Below are positions 19,190 to 28,452 of a stretch of DNA of 64,000 nt, piece after piece. The position numbers and the translations under genes were made by a program. Origin of the DNA: an uncultured Prochlorococcus sp. (lineage in GTDB: Bacteria > Cyanobacteriota > Cyanobacteriia > PCC-6307 > Cyanobiaceae); NCBI GenBank assembly GCA_902620895.1, contig CACNJU010000007.1:1-64000 (forward strand). The letters are read 5' to 3'. The notes beneath the pieces are model-generated. The model worked only from the letters and a program-made list of their open reading frames with translations. It searched no databases and was not told where the DNA came from. Positions within the stretch are counted from its first letter, which is position 1, and each line of letters starts with the position of its first letter.

Positions 19190-20608
19190 TTGAATTCTCT
19201 TTATTTAAAAAGCTTTACAAGATGCAAAAGAAAAGCATGGCTCGATTTTAAGGGTAAAAAATCTTATGAGGTTTGGTCTCCCCATAAAGCTATAGATAAA
19301 ATTAATCAGTTTAAAATTTTCTCTGAATTTTGTAATGATGAAATATATACAGGATTAAAAGCCTGTGAAAATGGTTATCAAGGGGTAATTGGATTAAAAA
19401 TCAAAGGGAATCTTTTACAAAATATAAACGCAGAGATACGTCCACAATTACTTGTAAAGACTAAAGGTAAAAGTAAATGGGGACAATATAAATATTTACC
19501 TGCTGTTTATAAGTTAGGCCACAAAACAACAAAAGAACATTTATTCGACTTAGCTTTTTGTTCTATTCTGTTGGAATCTTTTCAAGAATCTAAAATTGAG
19601 AAAGGATTAGTAATTTCAACTTTTGATAAAAAAGTTAAAGTTGAAGAAATTTATTTAAATAAAAAATTAAGAAAAAAAGTTTTAAATGTTTTATTAAATT
19701 TGAATGAATGCTTGGAGGGATCAATACCAGAAATAACTGAAGATAGAAAAAAATGTACTATTTGTTCCTGGCAAAAATTTTGTGACAAAGAAGCAAAAGA
19801 AAATGGATATCTAACAGATATAGATGGGATAGGGTCCAAAACGGCCTCATTACTTAAATCAAAAGGAATAATTAATACCCAAACATTAGCTTCGTATAAC
19901 GAAAACAAACTTGGAGAGAAATTATCTAAATTCAATGATCAAAAGTATGAAAAAGCGCGCATATTTGTAAAGCAAGCACATGCATATATCTCTGGAGAAC
20001 CATATTTCATTTCCAATAAAAATAATATGGAAGATCTATTAGAAAAAATATGTTCGGGATTTTATATATTTGATATTGAGTCAAATCCAGATGAAAAGCA
20101 CGATTTTTTATATGGATTTTTAAAAGTAAATAATTTGTCTATTAAAAAAGAAGACCTTATTTATGAACCAATCTTAAATCTTAAAAACAATAAAAGAGAA
20201 TCTGACAGGCAAATTATTGAAATACTTTTTTCAAACAAGGAATGGCCAGTTTTGCATTACGGAGAAACTGAAAAAATAGCAATCATTAATATTGCTAAAA
20301 ACCTTAATTTTAGTTTTGAAGAAATTGATTCACTTGCCTCAAGATTTATTGACTTACATCCCTTAATAAGAAAGTCTTGGATATTACCAATAAAAAACTA
20401 TGGCTTAAAAACTGTTTCTAATTGGCTTGGGTTCGAATGGGTACAGAAAAATGTAAGTGGCTCGAAAGCACTTTATTGGTGGATTCAATATCAAATTACA
20501 GAAAACGAAATATTTTTAAAAAAAATTATCCAATATAACAAAGATGATTGTTTGGCTACTCTAAAAATTGCAGAATATTTAATCAAAGATCAATTAAAGA
20601 AAAATTGA
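19190..20608 (+). CDS. TM0106-family RecB-like nuclease
   Basis: The 472-residue protein has an N-terminal RecB/Cas4-like nuclease region with cysteines placed for an Fe-S cluster: SFTRCKRKAWLDFKGK near the start, then KKCTICSWQKFC at about 185-197. A helix-hairpin-helix follows (IDGIGSKTASLLKSKGI). A C-terminal RNase H-like exonuclease domain has YIFDIESNPDEKHD and YNKDDCLATLKIAEYL. This layout is the TM0106 family, whose cellular role is not settled. It starts at TTG 19190 and overlaps convergent ygfZ by 15 bases. Confidence 0.85.
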   Translation: MNSLYLKSFTRCKRKAWLDFKGKKSYEVWSPHKAIDKINQFKIFSEFCNDEIYTGLKACENGYQGVIGLKIKGNLLQNINAEIRPQLLVKTKGKSKWGQYKYLPAVYKLGHKTTKEHLFDLAFCSILLESFQESKIEKGLVISTFDKKVKVEEIYLNKKLRKKVLNVLLNLNECLEGSIPEITEDRKKCTICSWQKFCDKEAKENGYLTDIDGIGSKTASLLKSKGIINTQTLASYNENKLGEKLSKFNDQKYEKARIFVKQAHAYISGEPYFISNKNNMEDLLEKICSGFYIFDIESNPDEKHDFLYGFLKVNNLSIKKEDLIYEPILNLKNNKRESDRQIIEILFSNKEWPVLHYGETEKIAIINIAKNLNFSFEEIDSLASRFIDLHPLIRKSWILPIKNYGLKTVSNWLGFEWVQKNVSGSKALYWWIQYQITENEIFLKKIIQYNKDDCLATLKIAEYLIKDQLKKN

Positions 20609-21430
20609 TCCTACAGATTTATTGATAATAATTTTTCCAAAAATTTCCGAAAAAAAATAATTTCCTTCCTCTAAATATTTTCTTTTTATCATTGCTAGAC
20701 CTTTTATTTGAGAATCTGACTTAAAAAAACTAGTGATTTTGCCTACAGAAATATCCTTGGCAGAATTTATATATAAATTTTTATCTTCAACGTCTAAATT
20801 GAAATTAGATTCTAATGATTTCCAAGTTCTTATTTCCTGTTTTAAAGAAGAAACATTTTTTATTTTTGACATTGTTTCTTGCCCTAAATAACAACCTTTA
20901 TTGAAATCTATAAGATCTTGTAATCCAAGCTCAAGAGGATTATTTTTTCCGTTTATTTCCATTCCTAATGAGGGTATTGCTTGATTAATCTTCCAAAGTT
21001 TTAAATCATTGGGATTTAGTAAATTTAGTTTATTTTTATATATTTCAAATTCTTTATCTTCTTTTTTGAAGAAAATAGGCTGGTAAGTTCTCCATGAACT
21101 AGATTCATCAATTTCCTGAATTCTATTTATCACGAAAGGTTCACTTAGCAGTACATCGTCTGCTGGAAAAATAATTTGCTTAAAGTAGTCAACTATTTCA
21201 TGAGTGTTACCTGCCAAGATAATTACTTCTAAATTTCTTTCTAAAAAATTAATTTCAAGTAATGACCTTAGAACTCCATTTGGAGTTAACCAACAAGTTT
21301 TGATAACTTTCTTTTCTGAATTTAAAATATTACCAGTTGTTATTCCATTCAAAAATTTTCTTGCATCTCTTCCAGTTAAAGAAAAACAATCAAATTTTTC
21401 AAGCCAAAACTTCTTTTTAATATTTTGCAT
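20594..21430 (-). CDS. ygfZ: YgfZ/GcvT-like folate-binding protein
   Basis: YgfZ supports maintenance of some [4Fe-4S] enzymes using a tetrahydrofolate-binding GcvT fold. The 278-residue protein has the diagnostic motif FNKGCYLGQETMSKIKN (KGCYxGQE) and the N-terminal TGRDARKFLNGITTGNIL. LTPNGVLRSLLEI is also typical. Sequence divergence and length are normal for Prochlorococcus. It lies 10 bases downstream of pyrE on the same strand. Confidence 0.9.
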   Translation of the reverse strand: MQNIKKKFWLEKFDCFSLTGRDARKFLNGITTGNILNSEKKVIKTCWLTPNGVLRSLLEINFLERNLEVIILAGNTHEIVDYFKQIIFPADDVLLSEPFVINRIQEIDESSSWRTYQPIFFKKEDKEFEIYKNKLNLLNPNDLKLWKINQAIPSLGMEINGKNNPLELGLQDLIDFNKGCYLGQETMSKIKNVSSLKQEIRTWKSLESNFNLDVEDKNLYINSAKDISVGKITSFFKSDSQIKGLAMIKRKYLEEGNYFFSEIFGKIIINKSVGSIFL

Positions 21431-21440
21431 TTTAAGAATA

Positions 21441-22001
21441 TTATAAAAAGTCTTTTATTGTAAAAAGACTCTTTAATTTAACATTTTCATCATTAAGGGC
21501 TTCACATCCCCCTTCTTGCCTATCAACTATAGACAAAACTTCCTCAACAATATAATTATTTTCTCGTAACTTTTTTATAGCTTTTATTACTGAACCAGCA
21601 GTTGTAACCACATCCTCTAAGACAGTTACAAGTGTCCCTTCGTCTAATAGAGGGCCCTCTATACCAGCTTTGGTACCATATTTTTTAATTTCTTTGCGGA
21701 TTATTAAACCATTAAGGTGTAGGCCACGGGAAGCTGCTTTGACGATTAATCCACTTACTATAGGATCTGCACCTAATGTCAATCCTGCTACAGCTTTTGA
21801 CCTTGAGTCCTTCAATTCTAAAAATAAATCACTTATTAAATTTAGGCCTTCGCCATTTAATGATACTGGTTTACAGTTCAAGTAATGAATGCTTTTTTTT
21901 CCTGAAGATAAAGTGAAGTCTCCTTTCTTGTAGGATTTTTCAATTAACTGTTTTAACAACTTTGCTTTATTTAAATCATACTTTTCCGAAAAATTGCCCA
22001 T
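21441..22001 (-). CDS. pyrE: Orotate phosphoribosyltransferase
   Basis: PyrE joins orotate to PRPP to make OMP in pyrimidine synthesis. The 186-residue protein carries the PRPP-binding loop [40 protein letters not shown] and [16 protein letters not shown] 21999-22001 is the start. Another pyrimidine gene, pyrB, is elsewhere in the window, so the pathway is scattered. Confidence 0.96.
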   Translation of the reverse strand: MGNFSEKYDLNKAKLLKQLIEKSYKKGDFTLSSGKKSIHYLNCKPVSLNGEGLNLISDLFLELKDSRSKAVAGLTLGADPIVSGLIVKAASRGLHLNGLIIRKEIKKYGTKAGIEGPLLDEGTLVTVLEDVVTTAGSVIKAIKKLRENNYIVEEVLSIVDRQEGGCEALNDENVKLKSLFTIKDFL

Positions 22002-22142
22002 TAGTAAAAGTTAAATTTATATTTAAAGATTAGAAGAAAAAAAAGAAATCTCACAAAAACTTCCTAATGAGGTGTTTTTTGAAATATTATTTTTATATTG
22101 TATATTGAAATTCAATGTAATTAAAATTACATAAATTCCCTT

Positions 22143-22215
22143 GGGGGTGTAGCAATCTGGTGAATGCACCAAACTCATAATTTGGCTAAGGCGAGTTCGA
22201 TCCTCGCCACCCCCA
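22143..22215 (+). tRNA. trnM: tRNA-Met (anticodon CAT)
   Basis: A 73-base cloverleaf is visible. The acceptor GGGGGTG (22143-22149) pairs with CACCCCC (22208-22214). The anticodon stem CCAAA/TTTGG (22169-22173 and 22181-22185) encloses CTCATAA with anticodon CAT at 22176-22178. The T arm contains GTTCGATCC. CCA is not encoded. It lacks the usual initiator hallmarks (three G-C pairs in the anticodon stem), so elongator Met is likely. A lysidine-modified tRNA-Ile cannot be fully excluded. Confidence 0.93.
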
Positions 22216-22233
22216 TTATTCATTTGTCATTGA

Positions 22234-23502
22234 ATGAAAATAACTCTTCTTTTATTTCTTTTATTTTTCCCAGCTTTTTTCGCAGCGAGTGAACTTTCTT
22301 TTTTATTGATAAGGCCAAGTAAAGTTCTAAGGTTAATAGAAGAAAAAAAGAAAGGAGCATTTTCAATTTTAAAAATTCAAAAACGCTTTAGATCTTCATT
22401 AATTGCTTCTCAATTTGGAGTAACAATTTCTTTAATTGCAATTGGATGGCTCAGCAATAACCTGGCTAATGATTATTGGAAAAGCAACATTTTGTCGAAT
22501 AGATTTTATGATCTTCTATTTTTTTTATTTATTGTTTTAGTAGTTACTCTCATTTCAGGGCTAATACCTAAAGCCCTGGTAATTAACAATCCAGAATCTG
22601 CTGCATTAAGGTTAACCACAATATTCGATGCCGTTAGAAAAGGTATGAACCCTATAGTTACGATAATAGAATTCTTTGCTAGCGCTTGTTTAGGCTTATT
22701 TAATTTAAATAACAAATGGGATTCTTTAAACTCGGGTTTATCAGCAGGAGAATTAGAAACTCTTATAGAAACTGACAACGTAACAGGTTTAAAACCAGAT
22801 GAGAAAAATATTCTTGAAGGAGTTTTTGCTTTAAAAGATACACAGGTTAAAGAAGTAATGATTCCAAGATCTGAAATGGTAACTTTGCCGAAAAATATAA
22901 CCTTTTCAGAACTTATGAAACAAGTAGATAAAACTCGCCATGCTCGCTTCTTTGTTATTGGTGAATCCTTAGATGATGTATTAGGTGTATTAGATTTACG
23001 TTATTTAGCTAAGCCAATATCAAAAGGTGAAATGGAAGCCGATACATTATTAAAGCCCTTCCTTTTACCAGTGACAAAAATTATAGAAACATGTTCATTA
23101 GCAGAAATACTTCCAATTGTGAGAGACTACAATCCTTTCTTACTAGTAGTTGATGAACATGGTGGAACAGAGGGACTCATAACTGCAGCTGATCTAAATG
23201 GCGAAATAGTTGGAGAGGAAATGCTCAACAATAGAATTTATTCAGATATGAGAATGCTAGATAATTTCTCTAAAAAATGGTCAATAGCTGGAAAATCAGA
23301 AATTATTGATATTAATAAGAAGTTAGGATGTTTTATTCCAGAGGGGCCCGATTATCATACTCTTGCTGGATTTATGCTTGAAAAATTTCAGATGGTTCCA
23401 AAAATTGGAGATGTTTTAGATTTTAATAACATTAAATTTGAAGTTATTTCCATGTCTGGTCCAAAAATTGATCGTGTTAAAATAATTCTTCCCAAAAGCT
23501 AA
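22234..23502 (+). CDS. CNNM/CorC family transporter (DUF21 and CBS domains)
   Basis: The 422-residue protein has an N-terminal DUF21 membrane domain with about four hydrophobic helices (residues 1-155). A CBS pair follows (ALKDTQVKEVMIPRSEMVTL and FLLVVDEHGGTEGLITAADL), then a C-terminal CorC-HlyC domain (PDYHTLAGFMLEKFQMVP). Members are linked to Mg2+ or other divalent-cation export and are often called hemolysin-like. It starts 18 bases after tRNA-Met. Confidence 0.9.
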   Translation: MKITLLLFLLFFPAFFAASELSFLLIRPSKVLRLIEEKKKGAFSILKIQKRFRSSLIASQFGVTISLIAIGWLSNNLANDYWKSNILSNRFYDLLFFLFIVLVVTLISGLIPKALVINNPESAALRLTTIFDAVRKGMNPIVTIIEFFASACLGLFNLNNKWDSLNSGLSAGELETLIETDNVTGLKPDEKNILEGVFALKDTQVKEVMIPRSEMVTLPKNITFSELMKQVDKTRHARFFVIGESLDDVLGVLDLRYLAKPISKGEMEADTLLKPFLLPVTKIIETCSLAEILPIVRDYNPFLLVVDEHGGTEGLITAADLNGEIVGEEMLNNRIYSDMRMLDNFSKKWSIAGKSEIIDINKKLGCFIPEGPDYHTLAGFMLEKFQMVPKIGDVLDFNNIKFEVISMSGPKIDRVKIILPKS

Positions 23503-23552
23503 ATGTGGCTCCCCATAGAGGATAATGATAATTAATATATGGATTTAAAATT

Positions 23553-24557
23553 ATGCAACCAACCTCATCGCCCGTAAAGGTTGGAGTCATAGGAATAGGG
23601 AATATGGGATGGCATCATGCTCGAGTACTAAGTTTACTCAAAGATGCAAATCTCATTGGAGTCGCAGATCCAAATGAAGAGAGAGGTAAATTAGCCATTG
23701 AGCAATTTCAATGTGAATGGTTCAAAAATTATAATGACTTAATTCCAAAAGTTGATGCTATTTGTATCGCTGTCCCGACACTACTTCATCATAAGGTAGG
23801 AATAGATTGTCTAAATGGAGGTACTAACGTTCTCATTGAGAAACCAATTGCAGCTAATGAGTTGGAGGCAAAATCCTTAATAGAGGCCGCCAATGCAAGT
23901 AAATGTCTATTACAAGTAGGGCATATTGAAAGATTTAATCCTGCGTTTAGAGAATTAAATAAAATAGTAAATAATGAAGAAATTGTTGTTTTGGAAGCTA
24001 GGAGGCACAGTCCTCATGCAGACAGAGCAAATGATGTATCTGTAGTAATGGATTTAATGATTCATGACATTGATCTTATTTTAGAGCTTGTAAACTCAAA
24101 AATACAAAAATTAGCAGCTGTAGGAGGACGAAATAGCGAAGGATTAATAGATTATGTTAATGCTACTTTAGTTTTTAAAAATAATGTTATTGCAAGCTTA
24201 ACTGCCAGCAAAATGAGTCATAAAAAAATTAGAAATTTAAGTGCTCACTGCCAAAATGGCCTAGTAGAAACTGATTTCTTAAATCACTCTTTACAAATCC
24301 ATCGAAAGTCTCATGAATCATACACTGCAGAGCATGGAGAATTAGTTTATAGAAATGATGGATATGTCGAAGAAGTTAGCACAACCTCCATTGAACCTCT
24401 TTATGCAGAACTGGAACATTTTCTTAAATGCGTTCAGGGCAAAGAAATACCTGAGGTAGATGGTGAGCAAGCCTCAAGAGCATTAAAAATTGCTGATTTT
24501 ATAGAGAGTGCTGTAGATAATTCTGGAGATGCGATCTTACTTGAAAATCCAGTCTAA
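23553..24557 (+). CDS. Gfo/Idh/MocA-family NAD(P)-dependent oxidoreductase
   Basis: The 334-residue protein has an N-terminal Rossmann fold (VGVIGIGNMGWHHARVLSLL). The catalytic EKP motif is in VLIEKPIAANELEAKSLIEA, and the C-terminal alpha/beta domain has GHIERFNPAFREL and VMDLMIHDIDLILELV. HDIDL supplies the usual substrate-binding histidine and aspartates. The substrate, probably a sugar or sugar nucleotide, is not evident. Confidence 0.88.
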   Translation: MQPTSSPVKVGVIGIGNMGWHHARVLSLLKDANLIGVADPNEERGKLAIEQFQCEWFKNYNDLIPKVDAICIAVPTLLHHKVGIDCLNGGTNVLIEKPIAANELEAKSLIEAANASKCLLQVGHIERFNPAFRELNKIVNNEEIVVLEARRHSPHADRANDVSVVMDLMIHDIDLILELVNSKIQKLAAVGGRNSEGLIDYVNATLVFKNNVIASLTASKMSHKKIRNLSAHCQNGLVETDFLNHSLQIHRKSHESYTAEHGELVYRNDGYVEEVSTTSIEPLYAELEHFLKCVQGKEIPEVDGEQASRALKIADFIESAVDNSGDAILLENPV

Positions 24558-24583
24558 TGCTAATTATCTAAACTAAAATAATT

Positions 24584-24724
24584 TTATTTAAATCCAACTG
24601 CAGCTTGCCAAACAAATACCAATAAGAAGAAAAATAAAGGGATAAGTGGAAGAACATCAACAGTTGGAGCAAAGGCTTTGTAAGCCTCGGGCAATTCAGC
24701 GAATGTATTAAATAGAGTGAACAC
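24584..24724 (-). CDS. psbK: Photosystem II protein K
   Basis: This 46-residue gene is read from the minus strand. It translates as [20 protein letters not shown], then [20 protein letters not shown] and AAVGFK. The conserved [19 protein letters not shown] and the single helix identify PsbK, which lies near CP43 at the edge of photosystem II. The only usable start is the GTG at 24722-24724, with an in-frame TAA just upstream. It lies between a plus-strand oxidoreductase gene and tgt. Confidence 0.95.
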
Positions 24725-24758
24725 CTTTTTTAATGATTTAATTAATTATGATAAGACG

Positions 24759-25877
24759 TTACCACGTATGGTGAGCAATAGAGGATGTTTTCCAAGGAGC
24801 GAAATCATTTGTAAAACATTTATCTTTAATTGCGATAGAAATTGCGTTTGTAAATCTTATTAAGTGAGCAATATTATGCAAACTTATGAGGGTTAGGCCT
24901 AATATTTCGTCATTTCTAATTAGATGATGCAAATATGCTCGAGAATAGGATTTACAAGTCTCGCATTTACAAGTTTTGTCAATCGGAGAAAAGTCATTTT
25001 TAAATCGAGAATTTCGCAAATTCAATCTTTCATCATTAAACAATGCAGTCCCATGTCTTCCTAATCTCGTAGGCAACACACAATCAAATATATCGAATCC
25101 ATTGGCAACAGCTAAAGAAATTTCTCTTAAAGAGCCAATTCCCATTAAATATCTTGGTTTATTTATTGGTAAGAATTTCGGGACGTAATTAATTACACTA
25201 TGAATTTCTTCGACTGCCTCGCCAACACTTACTCCTCCCACTGCTATTCCAGGCAGATCAAAAGAACTTGTATACTTTGCGCTATATTCTCTCAATCTCG
25301 GATACTTACCACCTTGAACTATACCGAATAATGCTTGATTGGATTTCTGATGAGTCTCAACACATTTTTGCAACCATGAATGAGTTCTTTGTAGCGAGTC
25401 CTCTATATCATTTTCGGTAGCTGTATGCGGAGGACAATGATCAAAAGCCATCGCAACATCTGATCCAAGATCCATTTGAATCTGTATTACTTTTTCAGGT
25501 GATAAAAATATATAACTACCATCTCTTGGATTTTTAAATTCCACACCTTTATCAGAAATATTATTTAATTTGGCCAAACTAAAAACTTGATATCCTCCTG
25601 AATCAGTAAGAATAGGCTTAGGCCAATTCATGAACTTATGTATTCCGCCAGATTCTTTAACTAGTTTTTCTCCAGGTTGTAAATGTAGATGAAAGGTATT
25701 TGAAAGAATCATTTCTGAACCTGTAGAGGTTAACTGCTTAGATGAAATTCCTTTAACCGTTGCCAAAGTACCCACAGGCATAAATTTTGGTGTGTTTACC
25801 TGACCATTTGGTGTGTGAAAAATACCAGTTCTTGCCTCTGTATTTCTGCATTTGGATGTAATTTCAAATTCAAACAC
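24759..25877 (-). CDS. tgt: Queuine/preQ1 tRNA-guanine transglycosylase
   Basis: Tgt exchanges guanine 34 of GUN-anticodon tRNAs for a queuosine precursor. The 372-residue protein has the catalytic [13 protein letters not shown] and FDHCPPH. The second active-site block is [17 protein letters not shown], followed by the zinc site [17 protein letters not shown]. Translation starts at a GTG (25875-25877). psbK lies 34 bases downstream and may be on the same transcript. Confidence 0.96.
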   Translation of the reverse strand: MFEFEITSKCRNTEARTGIFHTPNGQVNTPKFMPVGTLATVKGISSKQLTSTGSEMILSNTFHLHLQPGEKLVKESGGIHKFMNWPKPILTDSGGYQVFSLAKLNNISDKGVEFKNPRDGSYIFLSPEKVIQIQMDLGSDVAMAFDHCPPHTATENDIEDSLQRTHSWLQKCVETHQKSNQALFGIVQGGKYPRLREYSAKYTSSFDLPGIAVGGVSVGEAVEEIHSVINYVPKFLPINKPRYLMGIGSLREISLAVANGFDIFDCVLPTRLGRHGTALFNDERLNLRNSRFKNDFSPIDKTCKCETCKSYSRAYLHHLIRNDEILGLTLISLHNIAHLIRFTNAISIAIKDKCFTNDFAPWKTSSIAHHTW

Positions 25878-25989
25878 GATAACTTATAAAATTTTTGATC
25901 CTTTTTTATTAATCTACTCTATTATTTAATATTGAATCTATTTAAATCTCATCAAAAAATATTTAATAAAAAATTTAGCAGGATCTTGG

Positions 25990-26715
25990 ATGTTTTATAC
26001 GACATTTCCAAAGATACCTTTAATTAATCCCGAATTTAAAAATATTGCGCAATTTGCTCCGCCTTTAGGATTTTTTATTGGAACAGTACAGAGTTATATT
26101 TTTCTTTTTTTAAAAACAAACTCTTGGTCAATTTATGCATCTACATTAATTTGTTTAGCTTCAGGATATTTAATTACTGGTGGTCTACACATTGATGGTT
26201 TAATGGATACTTTCGATGGCATTTTTGCAGGGAAAAAGAAACGTTTAAAAGCCATGAAAGACAGTAAAGTTGGGGCATTTGGGGTTCAAGCTTTAGTTTT
26301 TATAACTTTAATTCAAATTGCTTGCATATTAAAAATTCAAACCCAAATAATTTTTGTTTTACCTATATGTTTATTTTGGGGAAGATTTTCAAATTTATTT
26401 TTTATAGAAAAGTTTAAATATATGAGTTATAAGAAAAAATCTATTAGTCACAAAAAGTTTTGGAATGGATTAAAAAAAGAATCTTTTATCTCCATTATTT
26501 TTCTTTTAACTTTCATTACATACCAATTAGTTACAATTACATCCCAAGCAATATTAATTAAATTTTGTATTCTTATTTTGATTGGCATTTTTCTAAGCTA
26601 TTTTATCCCAAATATACTGGGTAATAAAATTGGAGGCTTCAATGGAGATGCATGCGGTGCAAGTGTTGTAATAGTTGAAACTGCAATGTTGTTTATGCAT
26701 GCAATTCTTTTATAG
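25990..26715 (+). CDS. cobS: Adenosylcobinamide-GDP ribazoletransferase (cobalamin synthase)
   Basis: CobS joins adenosylcobinamide-GDP to alpha-ribazole (or its phosphate) in the last steps of B12-type cofactor synthesis at the membrane. The 241-residue protein has several hydrophobic helices and the signature GGLHIDGLMDTFDGIFAGKK. MKDSKVGAFGV and GGFNGDACGASVVIVETAML are also typical. Prochlorococcus makes pseudocobalamin, so the lower base is probably adenine (inference). It overlaps the convergent histidine kinase gene by 23 bases. Confidence 0.93.
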   Translation: MFYTTFPKIPLINPEFKNIAQFAPPLGFFIGTVQSYIFLFLKTNSWSIYASTLICLASGYLITGGLHIDGLMDTFDGIFAGKKKRLKAMKDSKVGAFGVQALVFITLIQIACILKIQTQIIFVLPICLFWGRFSNLFFIEKFKYMSYKKKSISHKKFWNGLKKESFISIIFLLTFITYQLVTITSQAILIKFCILILIGIFLSYFIPNILGNKIGGFNGDACGASVVIVETAMLFMHAILL

Positions 26716-27829
26716 GTAGTTCTAAATAGAAAATATTTTTCTTCTTAAGATTTTTCAATTTCTCAGAATTATCAATCGAGTTATTTTCCTGCAATCTCAA
26801 ATCCCCTCCAATTTGTTTTGCTAATTTCCTCGCCAAAAAAAGTCCCACACCAGTGCCGTCCTTCTTCTTAGCGGCAGATCCTCTAAAACCTTTTTCAAAA
26901 ATTTTCTCTTTTTCAATTTTTGTTATTTTTTTACCACCATCAAATATACAAAGTCCATTACTCGTAATTGCGAGTCCAATTTCAGCATCTTTTTGGGCAT
27001 ATTTAAACGCATTCTCTAATAAATTGGCCACAATTTCAGCGATTACAGCATATTTTGTCTTCAAAGGCGAAATACTCCATTCAGGCCAAAGAGAAGGTTC
27101 AGTCCAATCTCTATTCTCTAAATCCGCATTAGCTTTACCCCTTTCTAATATTGGCCTCAATAAACTCTGAACAGTTATTACCTTTTTATTATCTAAATTT
27201 GGTGGTAATAATAATCTTTCCTCTCCAATATCTAGAGGAAGTTGAATAGGTGAATTTAATTGCGCAAAAGAATCCATATATTGATTAATTTGTTTTTGCT
27301 CTATTATCATGCGTTCGACTATTTCAATAGAGTCATCATCTGAACCAAGTCTTTTTATTAGTAATTTTGCATATGTCCTAATAGCAGCCAATGGATTCCT
27401 TAATTGATGGATAATGACATTCACCTGATTTTTTAAATAATTGATTTCTTCATTTTTATTTTGACGTTCTAATTCGATAGAGACGCATTTAGCTAAAGAT
27501 ATTGAAAGCGCTTTTAATCTAGAATCAAGAGATACTGGCCAATTGCCCCCTTTCAAATCTGTTTCTACCCTAAGGACACCAAGAAGAATATCGTTTTCTT
27601 GAAGCGGGTACCATCTTCTATTAGGCGATGAAACTTTTAGTGAAGGATCATCTTCTATTGATATCAGCAGCCTATCAATTTGCGGCCATTGACCAATCAT
27701 TTCAAAAGTTGCTTTAGTTCCTTGCTTAGCTGAAGCAAGATACATAACTAAATTAGTAACGCCCATTGAACAACCAAAACTCTCTAGCTGTTTAATGATT
27801 AATTCTTCAAATTTTTTTGAAAGATTCAT
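26693..27829 (-). CDS. Sensor histidine kinase, possibly Hik2/CSK-like
   Basis: The 378-residue kinase has an N-terminal GAF-like sensor region (about 1-125) and no membrane helix. A dimerisation/phosphoacceptor motif IIHQLRNPLAAIRTYAKLL lies at about 137-155. The ATPase domain has VANLLENAFKYAQ (N box), LCIFDGGKKI and GTGVGLFLARKLAKQIGG. A soluble GAF kinase with this H-box resembles cyanobacterial Hik2, the relative of chloroplast sensor kinase that responds to redox state. The assignment to that group is tentative. No response regulator gene is adjacent. Confidence 0.82.
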   Translation of the reverse strand: MNLSKKFEELIIKQLESFGCSMGVTNLVMYLASAKQGTKATFEMIGQWPQIDRLLISIEDDPSLKVSSPNRRWYPLQENDILLGVLRVETDLKGGNWPVSLDSRLKALSISLAKCVSIELERQNKNEEINYLKNQVNVIIHQLRNPLAAIRTYAKLLIKRLGSDDDSIEIVERMIIEQKQINQYMDSFAQLNSPIQLPLDIGEERLLLPPNLDNKKVITVQSLLRPILERGKANADLENRDWTEPSLWPEWSISPLKTKYAVIAEIVANLLENAFKYAQKDAEIGLAITSNGLCIFDGGKKITKIEKEKIFEKGFRGSAAKKKDGTGVGLFLARKLAKQIGGDLRLQENNSIDNSEKLKNLKKKNIFYLELPIKELHA

Positions 27830-27914
27830 AATTAATAAAATTTTGAGAAATTTTTTTTAAAAAAAAACTTGAAAAAGGGCTTGTAAAATATGAAAAAAGT
27901 ATTAAGATATATAA

Positions 27915-28056
27915 AGAGGTCTGACTTTAGCCAGCCTTAAATATGAATATTTAATCATATTTTAAGCTACATCAGGGGTTGATGGGTCCTCTATGTAATT
28001 TGACGTGAATTTAAAATCACATATATAAGATTAGTAAAAATAAATAAGACTAATCT
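27915..28056 (+). ncRNA. Candidate structured leader RNA of the DUF3155 gene
   Basis: The 254-base gap before the DUF3155 gene holds nested inverted repeats consistent with a three-way junction. The outer stem is AGAGG (27915-27919) with CCTCT (27988-27992). A long hairpin, 27933-27946 with 27955-27968, has one bulge on each side. A second hairpin is CATCA-GGGGT-TGATG (27970-27984). A further 8-bp hairpin spans 28028-28056 (AGATTAGT with ACTAATCT). An AT-rich TATATA lies just upstream as a possible -10. It matches no riboswitch class I can recognise; it could be a 5' leader or a small RNA. Confidence 0.4.
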
Positions 28057-28083
28057 CATTAATAATTTCAGGAGTACCAATCA

Positions 28084-28452
28084 ATGTCAAAAAAAAGAAA
28101 AAGAATCAGCAGAAGAAGATTGGCTGGCCAAAGAGTAATGGCACATGTACCTATTTATCATATCGAAACTGGCAAACATAAACCAGTTACAGCGGCAAGA
28201 AGATTCATCGCTGAAAATGGTCTCTCTGCACCTTCAGTCTTTAATGTCAGAAGAAATGAACACACCACGGATAGGTTTTTTTGGGGTGAAAAAGGATTAT
28301 TTAGCGCCCAATATGCTGAAGAAAATCATTTTTTATTTCCATCACTAAAAGTTGTAGTTGAAGGAATTGGTGAAGAAAAAATATTTGAAGGTCTAGAACT
28401 TACTGCAGATGATTGGGAAGAAATTGAAGAATACGAATATGCTTTTGTTTAA
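28084..28452 (+). CDS. DUF3155 family protein
   Basis: The 122-residue soluble protein is conserved in cyanobacteria and of unknown function. The basic N-terminus MSKKRKRISRRRLAGQRVMA suggests nucleic-acid contact. The C-terminus is strongly acidic (LTADDWEEIEEYEYAFV). The start is well fixed by AGGAG nine bases before ATG 28084. A long folded-looking leader precedes it, unusual in this compact genome. It shares TTAA stop bases with the convergent esterase gene. The DUF number is from memory of the family. Confidence 0.82.
   Translation: MSKKRKRISRRRLAGQRVMAHVPIYHIETGKHKPVTAARRFIAENGLSAPSVFNVRRNEHTTDRFFWGEKGLFSAQYAEENHFLFPSLKVVVEGIGEEKIFEGLELTADDWEEIEEYEYAFV

Noticed and set aside
22070-22095. 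Hairpin-like AAAACTTCCTAATGAGGTGTTTT upstream of tRNA-Met
   Set aside because: The stem has mismatches and no plus-strand gene ends before it, so it is not convincing as a terminator.
22023-22223. 66-residue open frame on the minus strand
   Set aside because: It runs antisense through tRNA-Met and has no family features.
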